Both the position numbers and the translations under genes were made by a program. From Ensifer adhaerens (GTDB lineage Bacteria; Pseudomonadota; Alphaproteobacteria; Rhizobiales; Rhizobiaceae), in contig NZ_CP118611.1 in the NCBI RefSeq assembly GCF_028993555.1, positions 614,001 through 678,000 of the forward strand: 64,000 nt of DNA, given 5' to 3'. Below, one piece after another: positions 26,818 through 37,124 of this stretch. The notes below the pieces were generated by a model, which saw only the letters and a program-made list of their open reading frames with translations, made no database searches and had not been told where the DNA came from. Every line of letters starts with the position of its first letter. Positions within the stretch are counted from its first letter, which is position 1.

Positions 26818-29605
26818 AGACGGAACGGCCATCGACAGGACACGACCGTTGCGCTTCACCTTCGATGGTCGGGCGGTCGAAGGGTTTGCCGGGGATACGG
26901 TTGCTTCGGCGCTGCTGGCCAATGGCGTGACCGTTGTTGGCCGCAGTTTCAAGTACCATCGCCCGCGCGGCCTCTGGGGCGCAGGTGTCGAGGAACCAAA
27001 CGCGCTCGTCGACATTGCCGGGGGCATGCCGAACAGCCGGGCGACACGGATCCTTGCCGAGGATGGCATGGTGGTCCGCAGCGTCAACGCCGATCCGAGC
27101 GCCGAGAAGGACCGTCATGCCTTCCTCGATGCGTTCTCGCGCTTCATACCTGCCGCCTTCTACTACAAGACCTTCATGTTTCCCGACTGGCATCGGTTCG
27201 AGCCGCGCATCCGGCAGATGGCTGGCCTCGGCACTCTGGACACAAATGCCGAGGGGCCATGGCTTTCCGAGCAAATCAACCACCATTGCGACGTGCTGGT
27301 GATCGGCGCGGGGCCTTGGGGCCTTGCCGCGGCGCGTAGCGCCTTGCGCTCCGGGCGACGCGTCGTGCTCTGCGACGACGGTGCGCGTGCCGGCGGCAGC
27401 CTGCTCTTCCGCAAGGGGGAGATCGAGGGAAAGCCGGGAGCAGACTGGGCCGCGGATGTCGTTCTGGAACTGGAACGGGCCGGTGCGATCGTGCTGGCTG
27501 GCACTACGGCCTTCGGCATCTATGATCACGGCCTGGTTGGCCTGAACCAACGGGGCACTGACGGTACGCCGGACCGGCTTTACCGGGTGCGCGCGAAATC
27601 GATCGTGCTTGCGACCGGCGCCATCGAGCGGCCGCTGCCCTTCGGCAACAATGATCTGCCCGGCATCATGTCTGCGGAGGCAGCACTGGTCTATCTTCGC
27701 CGCTTCGGCGTTGCCGCCGGCCGCAAGGTGGTGGTCGCGACCAACAACGGACTTGCCTATGAGACGGCGGAGGCGCTCGCTGCCGTCGGCGCCGACGTCA
27801 CCGTCGTAGACTATCGGATGAACGGTCCAACTCCGGCGGGCTCCCGCGTATTGAGGGGGCTCACGGTTCGATCTGCGCGCGGCAAGGGGGCGGTCAGCGC
27901 CGTCGCGCTTTCGGACGGCAGTACGCTAGAGGCCGATACAGTTCTTGTCTCCGGCGGTTTTACGCCGACCGTGCATCTCTATTGCCAGGCGCAGGGCAAG
28001 CTCGACTGGCGCGACGACATCCTCGCTTTCGTGCCCGGCCGCCCGGTCACAGGTGTGGAGGTGATCGGCGCTGCGGCGGGTGATTTTTCGCTTCCACCGG
28101 AGCTTGCTGGTGATGTCGAGGATGACCTTGATATCGTTGCTGCCTGGCCGAAACCCGATGCCAAGGAGCGGGTCTGGATCGATCTCCAGAACGATGTCAC
28201 GGCCAAGGACGTGGAACTGGCCGTCCGGGAGAATTTCGTTTCGGTCGAGCACCTGAAGCGCTACACCACGCTCGGCATGGCGACCGACCAGGGCAAGACC
28301 TCCAACGTCAACGGCCTGGCATTGATGGCTGAGTTGACCGGCAGACGTATTCCGGAGGTCGGCACGACCACCTATCGCCCGCCGTTCACCCCGGTGCCGC
28401 TCGCCTCCTTTGCGGGCGCCCGTTCGGGCACACGGATGAACCCGTTGCGCCGGTTGCCGCTTGAAAAGGAACATCGAGCCGAAGATGCGGTGTTTCGCGA
28501 ATATGGCGGCTGGCTCCGTCCGGCCTTCTATGGAGCCGGTTCTCCGGAGGAACATATCCAGGCAGAAGCCAGTGCGGCTCGCAACGGCGTGGCGCTCTTC
28601 GACGGTTCGCCTCTGGGCAAGATCGAGGTTCTCGGACCGGATGCGGCATCCTTCCTTGATTTCATCTATTACAACACCGTGTCGACCCTTGGGGTCGGGC
28701 GGTGCCGCTACGGCTTCATCCTGACCGAGGCCGGCAATGTCTATGATGACGGGGTTCTCGTCCGGCTGGACGCGAACCGGTTCATGGTCTCCTGCTCATC
28801 GTCCCATGTCGCCGGGATCCATGCGCTCCTCGAGGAATGGCGACAGGATCGCTTCGACCGCCGGCGGGTGTTCATCCACGATGCGACTGCCGAGATGGCA
28901 ACGCTCACTGTCACTGGCCCGCGCGCGCGGTCCCTTCTGGAAACGATAGGCCTTGGGGTCTCGCTCGACGACATGGCCTTGCCACATATGGCGGTCGCGT
29001 CCGGCACCTCCGAAGGCGTGCCGGTGCGGGTCGCGCGCATCAGCTTCACCGGCGAGCGTTCCTATGAGATTTCCGTGCCAGCCGACCATGCTGGCAGGCT
29101 CTGGGCGCGATTGCGTCGGGAAGGCGCGGCCTTCGGGGCGACGTTGCTCGGCCTCGAAGCCTTGATGATCCTGCGCGCGGAGAAAGGTTACATCGTCATA
29201 GGCAAGGATACGGACGGCACAAGCCGGCCGATGGATTTCGGCCTGACGGCGCCACTTGAGAAGAAAAAGGTCGAATTCATCGGCCGCCGTTCGCTGCTCA
29301 CGGAGGATGCGCAGCGTCCGGATCGCCGTCAATTCGTCGGGCTTGAAACGGTCGACGGCAAGGGTGTGCTACCGACCGGCGCGCACGGGATCGAACGCCA
29401 TTCGGGCGGGATCCGCAGTGCCGGTTTTGTCACATCAAGCTACTTCAGTCCTGTGTTGCAGCGGCCGATCGCACTTGGGCTTATCGAGCGTGGCCTTTCC
29501 CGAATGGGAGAGATCGTCGAGTTTCAGCATCTGCGGGAACTGCGTCGCGCCCGCATTGTCGCCCCTTGCGCTTTCGATGCGGATGGAGGTCGTCTCCATG
29601 CTTGA
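26798..29605 (+). CDS. soxA: Sarcosine oxidase alpha subunit
   Basis: A 935-residue subunit. Residues 1-110 form a ferredoxin-like (Fer2_4) domain lacking iron-sulfur cysteines. Next comes a dinucleotide-binding region (VIGAGPWGLAAARSAL, about 168-183) and a second one around VVVATNNGLAYETAEAL. The C-terminal 380 residues are a T-protein (aminomethyltransferase) domain (GVALFDGSPLGKIEVLGPDA, ADHAGRLW), which binds tetrahydrofolate and captures the methyl group as 5,10-methylene-THF. Without folate the enzyme releases formaldehyde. It overlaps soxD by 20 bases and soxG by 8 bases. Confidence 0.93.
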   Translation: MTAWRTEDGTAIDRTRPLRFTFDGRAVEGFAGDTVASALLANGVTVVGRSFKYHRPRGLWGAGVEEPNALVDIAGGMPNSRATRILAEDGMVVRSVNADPSAEKDRHAFLDAFSRFIPAAFYYKTFMFPDWHRFEPRIRQMAGLGTLDTNAEGPWLSEQINHHCDVLVIGAGPWGLAAARSALRSGRRVVLCDDGARAGGSLLFRKGEIEGKPGADWAADVVLELERAGAIVLAGTTAFGIYDHGLVGLNQRGTDGTPDRLYRVRAKSIVLATGAIERPLPFGNNDLPGIMSAEAALVYLRRFGVAAGRKVVVATNNGLAYETAEALAAVGADVTVVDYRMNGPTPAGSRVLRGLTVRSARGKGAVSAVALSDGSTLEADTVLVSGGFTPTVHLYCQAQGKLDWRDDILAFVPGRPVTGVEVIGAAAGDFSLPPELAGDVEDDLDIVAAWPKPDAKERVWIDLQNDVTAKDVELAVRENFVSVEHLKRYTTLGMATDQGKTSNVNGLALMAELTGRRIPEVGTTTYRPPFTPVPLASFAGARSGTRMNPLRRLPLEKEHRAEDAVFREYGGWLRPAFYGAGSPEEHIQAEASAARNGVALFDGSPLGKIEVLGPDAASFLDFIYYNTVSTLGVGRCRYGFILTEAGNVYDDGVLVRLDANRFMVSCSSSHVAGIHALLEEWRQDRFDRRRVFIHDATAEMATLTVTGPRARSLLETIGLGVSLDDMALPHMAVASGTSEGVPVRVARISFTGERSYEISVPADHAGRLWARLRREGAAFGATLLGLEALMILRAEKGYIVIGKDTDGTSRPMDFGLTAPLEKKKVEFIGRRSLLTEDAQRPDRRQFVGLETVDGKGVLPTGAHGIERHSGGIRSAGFVTSSYFSPVLQRPIALGLIERGLSRMGEIVEFQHLRELRRARIVAPCAFDADGGRLHA

Positions 29606-30176
29606 TAATTCGGTGAAGTGGAAGCCGGAACCGGATTGGAACTGCGCCCGCCTCTTAGGCCGAGCCATCGAGGTGCGCGCCATCCCTGGCCTCACGCAGC
29701 ATCTCGTCAGCGGCGATATCGACCGCTTTCGCGAGCGCCATGGTCTCGGCGAGGATGTCGGCGCCCTGGGTCTTGCCAGGGGCGCGCGTTATGCCGTGCG
29801 CGTTGGCCGCGACCGCTTGCTTGCAGTCGGATTGCCGGCCACCGAGTGTGCTGTCGGCTGGCATGATGATGGCTATGGGGTCACGGCGCTCGGTTCGGCG
29901 CAGCGCGTCCTGGAAGCGCACGGCGAAGGCGTGCGGGACCTCGTGGCGCGGGCGACGGCGCTTGATCCTGGCAATCCCGGCCCCTGTGCCGCCTTGCAGT
30001 TTTGCGGCCTGACCTGCAGCGTCTATTTCCATGGAGACACGCAGACGTTGCGTGTCCACGTCGAACGGGGACTTGCCGCCTATCTGTGGGAATGGCTCGA
30101 ATGCCAGCCGCTTTTTTCAAGCGAAGCGGCCGCACGTGAAGGTGAAGATTTCATTTTGGAGGAGTGCCCCGCATAA
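29598..30176 (+). CDS. soxG: Sarcosine oxidase gamma subunit
   Basis: A 192-residue SoxG with the family stretches REIP-like AIPGLTQHLVSGD, ALGLARGARYAVRVGRDRLL and YLWEWLE near the end. GGAGG lies eight bases before the ATG at 29598, which overlaps the end of soxA by eight bases. It completes the canonical B-D-A-G order. Its exact role is structural. Confidence 0.9.
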   Translation: MLDNSVKWKPEPDWNCARLLGRAIEVRAIPGLTQHLVSGDIDRFRERHGLGEDVGALGLARGARYAVRVGRDRLLAVGLPATECAVGWHDDGYGVTALGSAQRVLEAHGEGVRDLVARATALDPGNPGPCAALQFCGLTCSVYFHGDTQTLRVHVERGLAAYLWEWLECQPLFSSEAAAREGEDFILEECPA

Positions 30177-30202
30177 GGCCGGGCAACTTGAAGGGAGAGA
30201 CC

Positions 30203-31318
<1,116 letters not shown>

Positions 31319-31330
31319 GCGCTTGACCAA

Positions 31331-31365
31331 TTCGAGGCGGGCGCGTTGATCTCGCCCGCCTCGAA
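31331..31365. terminator. Bidirectional terminator hairpin between the two operons
   Basis: TTCGAGGCGGGCG (31331-31343) and CGCCCGCCTCGAA (31353-31365) form a perfect 13-pair stem with a nine-base loop. It lies between the end of the sox operon on the plus strand and the end of the ten-gene run on the minus strand, and probably serves both. Confidence 0.8.
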
Positions 31366-31428
31366 CCGAAACTCAGCGAGGGGCGGTGAGAGGCGCCAAC
31401 TCCGGCGAATGAGAGGTAGGTACCTTCG

Positions 31429-32832
31429 CTAGATGGTACCCAGGCGCAGAACCTTGCCGGGATTGAGGATAGCGGCTGCGTCGAGCGTGTCCTTCACACG
31501 ATGCATCAGCGCCAGTTTCGCTGGACTTGAAGTGTCCAGCAACTGCCCGACGCGCTTGATACCAATCCCATGTTCTGCGGAGAACGCTCCGCCGATCGCA
31601 CCGATATCCGCATAGAGGATCGTCTCGATGGCTTTCGATTTTTCGGCCGAAATATCGCTGCCGGCGGCGTTGAGCACGATGTGGAGATTTCCGTCGGCGA
31701 GATGGCCGAACACGTAGGGGGAAAGGTCCAATTCTCTCAAGCCCGCAAGACAGCGATCGAGGTAGGAGCCGATTTCCGAAAGCGGGACGGAGACATCGTA
31801 GGATGGCGCATTCGGATGTTTTCGATAGATCAGATCCGTGTCTTCCCGCAGTCGCCAAAGATCCGCCTCCTGCGCACCCGAGGAAGCGATCACCGCCGAG
31901 GCGTCAGGATGATCCGCGATGACGTTCTCGTAGATACGTTCCAGTTCCGACTGTAACGCTCCCTCTTCGGCCCCGCCCAGCGAGACCAGCAGGTTGATCG
32001 GATGGTCGGGACTGTAGTCCATGGCCGACCAGGACTGATGGCCGGACGTCAGGCGGAAGTAAGCGTTCCAGATCGCTTCCGCCGCACGCAGTTGACCATA
32101 CTCGGCATCGAGGCCGCGACGGACAACCGCGAGAGCCGCGGCCACCGATGGTAGACCGAACAGAACTGTGGCGGTGGCCGCTGGCTGGGGTTCAAGCTTG
32201 ACGGCAATGCGCGTGATGATGCCGAGCGTACCTTCCGCTCCGACAAAGAGATGTTTCAGATCATAGCCCGCGGCGTTCTTCACGACCCGCGTCATGTCCG
32301 AATAGATGGAACCATCGGCAAGCACCGCCTCCAGGCCGAGAATGCGATGCCGCATGACCCCGAACCGAAAGGCAGCGATACCCCCGGCATTGGTCGACGC
32401 CATGCCTCCGATCGTTGCCGACCCGCGCGAAGGCAAATCTATCCCCGTCTCAAGTCTATGTTCGGCAACTGCGGCTTGCAGCGCCTGCAGTGTTACGCCC
32501 GCCTCGACGACCGCAACGCGCTCGATCGGCGAAATATGAAGAATTCGATTGAGGCGTGCGGTCGAAAGCACCAGCTCGCCCGGCCTGGATATGGCGCCGC
32601 CGACGAGCCCCGTTCGCCCGCCGTGGGTTACGAGCGGAACGCCGCTGGCGCGGCAACATTTGACGACCGCCGCAACTTCGTCGGTTGTTCTGGGGAACGC
32701 GACAGCGCATGCCCCCAGATTTTCGGGCGCGACACCGTGGTCGATCGTGGAGATCGCCTCTCCGTCCTTGAAATTTCCGTCACCGACAATCTTGCGAATT
32801 TCGGCTTTGAACTCGGGCTTTAGGCAATCCAT
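31429..32832 (-). CDS. FAD-linked 2-hydroxyacid dehydrogenase (GlcD/D-lactate dehydrogenase type)
   Basis: A 467-residue VAO-type flavoenzyme. The FAD-binding domain shows THGGRTGLVGGA, DLPSRGSATIGGMASTNAGG and VGAEGTLGIITR; the C-terminal FAD-oxidase domain ends with FSAEHGIGIKR. It would oxidise a 2-hydroxy acid (glycolate, D-lactate, 2-hydroxyglutarate or an aryl-lactate). It is the last gene of the run, 55 bp after gfa. In context the substrate may be the hydroxy acid made from the product of the HisC-like aminotransferase, or glycolate; this is inference. Confidence 0.82.
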   Translation of the reverse strand: MDCLKPEFKAEIRKIVGDGNFKDGEAISTIDHGVAPENLGACAVAFPRTTDEVAAVVKCCRASGVPLVTHGGRTGLVGGAISRPGELVLSTARLNRILHISPIERVAVVEAGVTLQALQAAVAEHRLETGIDLPSRGSATIGGMASTNAGGIAAFRFGVMRHRILGLEAVLADGSIYSDMTRVVKNAAGYDLKHLFVGAEGTLGIITRIAVKLEPQPAATATVLFGLPSVAAALAVVRRGLDAEYGQLRAAEAIWNAYFRLTSGHQSWSAMDYSPDHPINLLVSLGGAEEGALQSELERIYENVIADHPDASAVIASSGAQEADLWRLREDTDLIYRKHPNAPSYDVSVPLSEIGSYLDRCLAGLRELDLSPYVFGHLADGNLHIVLNAAGSDISAEKSKAIETILYADIGAIGGAFSAEHGIGIKRVGQLLDTSSPAKLALMHRVKDTLDAAAILNPGKVLRLGTI

Positions 32833-32887
32833 GCGATGCGACCTGCTGGTGGATGTGGAGAGGGTTGAGGTGGGTGCGGTAGGGCGT

Positions 32888-33463
32888 TCAGGCTGACTTG
32901 AGCGCGCCGCTCTTCTTCGCCGTCCATGTGGCGATCACGTCCATCAGGACGGGGTTGAGGCAGTCATAGGGCTCGAGCCCCAGTTCGCGCAGCCGACTGC
33001 GCACGCCATCCATCTTCGCCGGGTCGTAGCCGCTCTCGATGATCGAGGAGACGAAGGCGGCAAAGCCGGGTTTTGCCCAGCCCGTTTCCTGGAACCGTTC
33101 GGGATGCAGGAAGGCAAGCCCCTTGAACGCATGATCGCGTTCGACCGGGCCGTACATGTGCACGCCACACGCCTTGCAGGCATGGCGCTGGATCAGCGCA
33201 TCAGGATCCACCACCGCGAGCTTGTCGCCGTTCTCCAGCACCTCGACATTGGCGGTCGGTGCGACGGCAACGACTGAGAACACCGCGCCATCGGGTTTCC
33301 AGCATTTGGTGCAGCCACAGGCATGGTTGTGCGCGATATCGCCGTTGATGCGGACCTTCACGGGATTGCTCGTGCAGTTGCAGACGAGTGTGCCGCCCGA
33401 AAAGGCGGCATTCGTTGCCTTGAACCCGCTGTCGAGGGATGGATGGATGGCAATGCCTGGCAT
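32888..33463 (-). CDS. gfa: S-(hydroxymethyl)glutathione synthase (glutathione-dependent formaldehyde-activating enzyme)
   Basis: A 191-residue zinc protein with the Gfa cysteine blocks [11 protein letters not shown] and HACKACG. Family knowledge: it speeds the addition of formaldehyde to glutathione. It follows frmA by 120 bp, which supports a joint role in removing formaldehyde produced by the demethylases encoded nearby. The ATG at 33463 has AGGAGAAG upstream. Confidence 0.9.
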   Translation of the reverse strand: MPGIAIHPSLDSGFKATNAAFSGGTLVCNCTSNPVKVRINGDIAHNHACGCTKCWKPDGAVFSVVAVAPTANVEVLENGDKLAVVDPDALIQRHACKACGVHMYGPVERDHAFKGLAFLHPERFQETGWAKPGFAAFVSSIIESGYDPAKMDGVRSRLRELGLEPYDCLNPVLMDVIATWTAKKSGALKSA

Positions 33464-33583
33464 GGGCTTCTCCTCCTTTTTGACCGGCGCTTGATGCCCG
33501 GCTGCTTACTGGCGCGCCGCCGGCCGGTGGCGCGGCGGTGCGAGAAATGCATGTGCAGTTTGCAGGTGGTCCTCAACCCGCGC

Positions 33584-34711
<1,128 letters not shown>

Positions 34712-34759
34712 CGTATTTCTCTTTCTTTTAAGGTTTTCAGCCACTTCAGGCGGTCTGGC

Positions 34760-35446
34760 CTATCGGGGCAGGTAGCTTGTGAGACGCGCTTCCAGGAGCC
34801 GAACGAACGTGATCAGCACCAGATTGATCAGCAGATAGAGCACCCCGGCGATGGCGAATATTTCGAGGATCGCATAGGTCTGGCTCATCAGCCGTTTCGC
34901 ATGGCCGGTGATTTCCAGAACGGTGATGGTGGAGGCAAGGCTCGTTCCCTTCACGACGAGGACGAGTTCGTTGCCGTAGGCCGGTAGCGCCTGCCGGATC
35001 GCGAGAGGGAAGGTGATCCGGCGAAAGCGCAGCAGCCGCGACATACCGCAGGCCTGTGCCGCTTCGACGAGCCCTCCCGGAATGGACATAAGGCCGCCGC
35101 GCAGAATCTCCGACGTATAGGCCGCAGTGTTGAGCGCGAGCGCCATGACCGCGCAGTGGGCGCCATCGCCGATGATCCACCAGAGAACGGGATTGTCCCG
35201 CACGAAGGAAAGCTGGCCGAGGCCGTAATAGAAGAGGAAGAGCTGTACCAGGAGCGGCGTACCGCGAAAGACGGTGCTGTATCCCTTGGCAAAGCTGCTC
35301 AGAGCCTTGCTTTTCGACAGGCGCATGACCGCTAGCGCCAGGCCGATGCTAAAGCCGATGGCGACCGAAGAGGCCGTCAGGAGGGCGGTAAGCCACAGTC
35401 CCTTGGCAAGGGTCGGAACTGCGAAGAAAGCGAGTTCGAGATCCAT
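34760..35446 (-). CDS. Polar amino acid ABC transporter permease (HisM/GlnP-like)
   Basis: A 228-residue permease with four to five membrane helices and the EAA loop (EAAQACGMSRLLRFRRITFPLA). It starts three bases after the sister permease and would form the heterodimeric channel with it. The segment FRGTPLLVQLFLFYYGL is a family hallmark. Substrate is set by the binding protein encoded upstream. Confidence 0.88.
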   Translation of the reverse strand: MDLELAFFAVPTLAKGLWLTALLTASSVAIGFSIGLALAVMRLSKSKALSSFAKGYSTVFRGTPLLVQLFLFYYGLGQLSFVRDNPVLWWIIGDGAHCAVMALALNTAAYTSEILRGGLMSIPGGLVEAAQACGMSRLLRFRRITFPLAIRQALPAYGNELVLVVKGTSLASTITVLEITGHAKRLMSQTYAILEIFAIAGVLYLLINLVLITFVRLLEARLTSYLPR

Positions 35447-35449
35447 GGC

Positions 35450-36157
35450 CTATTTCCTCGTACGGGGGCGCAGAAGGCGTTCGATCCAGTCGAAACCACC
35501 CTGGCTGACCAGCGTGATCGCAAGGTAGACGAGGGCGGCGATGAAATAGAAGATGAAGGGATTGCGGGTTGAACCCGCGCCGACGAAGGCGGCACGCATC
35601 AGTTCCTGTAAGCCGACCACGGAGACGAGGGCAGTATCCTTGATGGTGGTCTGCCAGACATTGTTCATGCCCGGCACAGCAATCCGCAGCATCTGCGGGG
35701 CTATGATCCGGCGGAAGATGCGTCTGCCCGGAATCCCGAGCGCCCGCGCCGCCTCGATATGTCCGTTGGGAATAGCCGCGAGCGCCCCGCGCACCACCTC
35801 CGTCGAATAGGCTCCCGAAATGGCAGCAATCGCGACGACCGCGATGGTGAAGGCGTAACCGTTGCCGGCCAGTCCTTCATAACCGAACGCCGCTGCGACC
35901 TGGGCCACGAACTCGACCGAGGAGAAGAAAAGGAGATAGATGATGAGAAGTTCCGGCACGCCGCGCACGATCGACGTGTAGAAGTCCACGACAAGTGTCA
36001 GCGGGAAAACCCGCGCCCATTTGATGAGGCCACAGGCAACGCCGATGACGATGCCAAAGGCCATGCTCGCCATGCCAAGCGCGATTGTGATCACCGCCCC
36101 ACGCAGGATCGCGGAGATCCAGCCGCCTTCCCATACCTGCCAAAATCCAAGTGCCAT
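35450..36157 (-). CDS. Polar amino acid ABC transporter permease (HisQ-like)
   Basis: A 235-residue permease with the related hallmark VRGVPELLIIYLLFF and EAA loop EAARALGIPGRRIFRRIIAP. It precedes the second permease by three bases. A hairpin at 36195-36237 separates it from the binding-protein gene. Confidence 0.88.
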   Translation of the reverse strand: MALGFWQVWEGGWISAILRGAVITIALGMASMAFGIVIGVACGLIKWARVFPLTLVVDFYTSIVRGVPELLIIYLLFFSSVEFVAQVAAAFGYEGLAGNGYAFTIAVVAIAAISGAYSTEVVRGALAAIPNGHIEAARALGIPGRRIFRRIIAPQMLRIAVPGMNNVWQTTIKDTALVSVVGLQELMRAAFVGAGSTRNPFIFYFIAALVYLAITLVSQGGFDWIERLLRPRTRK

Positions 36158-36194
36158 CGAACCCGCCTACCTTCGCATTGTCCTGTCGGATACC

Positions 36195-36237
36195 CCCCGG
36201 AGAAGGGAGCGACCTGCGGGCCTCTCCTTCTCCGGGG
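36195..36237 (-). promoter_or_regulatory. Intercistronic hairpin after the binding-protein gene
   Basis: CCCCGGAGAAGG (36195-36206) and CCTTCTCCGGGG (36226-36237) are perfect 12-base arms with a 19-base loop. In ABC operons such hairpins often protect the binding-protein message and lower expression of the permeases; that role is inferred. Confidence 0.65.
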
Positions 36238-36249
36238 ATGCCGTTGTCG

Positions 36250-37047
36250 TTACTGGCAGGGACGGGAGATGTCCGTCTTGAACCAGGTCTGGCTTGCCTT
36301 GCCGATCGAGCCGTCGGCGACCAGTTCGCAAAGCGCCTTGTCGATGCGGGTCTTCAGTTCGGTGTTCTCCTGCGCGATACCGACGCCGATGCCCTCGCCG
36401 AGCGTCGGGTCGAAGGTGCTCAGCACCTTGACGTCGACGAACTGGAAGTCCTTGCCGTCGGGGCGTCCCAGGAAGTCCTGGAGCGCGGAAGAGTCGGCAA
36501 ACGCCGCCTCGACGCGGCCACTCGCAAGATCGATCTGCATCTGATCGAGCGTGTCATAGGTCTTAAGGACCGCCGAGGCGGCTCGCTTTTCCATGAAATG
36601 CGCATGGGTCGTTCCGGCCTGGACGCCGACCGTACGGCCGTCGAGCGAAGTCAGCAGCGTCTCGATGTCCTTGACACCGGCCAGATCGGAATCCTTCTTC
36701 ACCACGAACATGTTGGCGAGTTCCGCATAGCCGACCGAGAAGTTGATTTGCTTCTTGCGCTCTGCGGTGATCGACATGCCGGAAATGATGATGTCGAAAC
36801 GCTTGGCCTTCAGTGCCGGAATGAGGCCATCGAAGGCCTGCACGACGAAATGACATTTCATTTCCAGCTTGGCGCAGAGCAGGTTTCCGACATCCGCGTC
36901 GAAACCGGTGACGTTGCCAGCGGCGTCAGCCATGCTCCATGGCGGATACTCACCCTCCGTTCCGATCGACAATTCGCCATCGGCTGCCTGGGCCGCGGTG
37001 AGGCCTGCAGCGAAGTATGTGGCGAGCAATAGACTTTTCAGCTTCAT
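36250..37047 (-). CDS. Polar amino acid-type periplasmic substrate-binding protein
   Basis: A 265-residue type II binding protein with signal peptide (LLLATYFAAGLTAAQA) and the SBP_bac_3 features GTEGEYPPWS, GFDADVGNLLC and FDIIISGMSITAERKKQINFS (broken by ordinary residues). Homologues bind Lys/Arg/Orn, His or opines. The ATG at 37047 has AAGGGGAA upstream. It is the specificity component for the transporter whose permeases follow and whose ATPase domain is encoded just upstream in a fused protein. Confidence 0.88.
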   Translation of the reverse strand: MKLKSLLLATYFAAGLTAAQAADGELSIGTEGEYPPWSMADAAGNVTGFDADVGNLLCAKLEMKCHFVVQAFDGLIPALKAKRFDIIISGMSITAERKKQINFSVGYAELANMFVVKKDSDLAGVKDIETLLTSLDGRTVGVQAGTTHAHFMEKRAASAVLKTYDTLDQMQIDLASGRVEAAFADSSALQDFLGRPDGKDFQFVDVKVLSTFDPTLGEGIGVGIAQENTELKTRIDKALCELVADGSIGKASQTWFKTDISRPCQ

Positions 37048-37124
37048 GTTTTGGTTCCCCTTGCTGAGCATTCTTGTTGGCTCTCGTCCGGAGACGACCC
37101 CGGACGGGTGATTTAGGCGGGATG

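Noticed and set aside
34712..34744. Eleven-codon upstream extension of frmA
   Set aside because: The extension MAENLKRKRNT is unlike class III alcohol dehydrogenases, which begin at the ATG at 34711.
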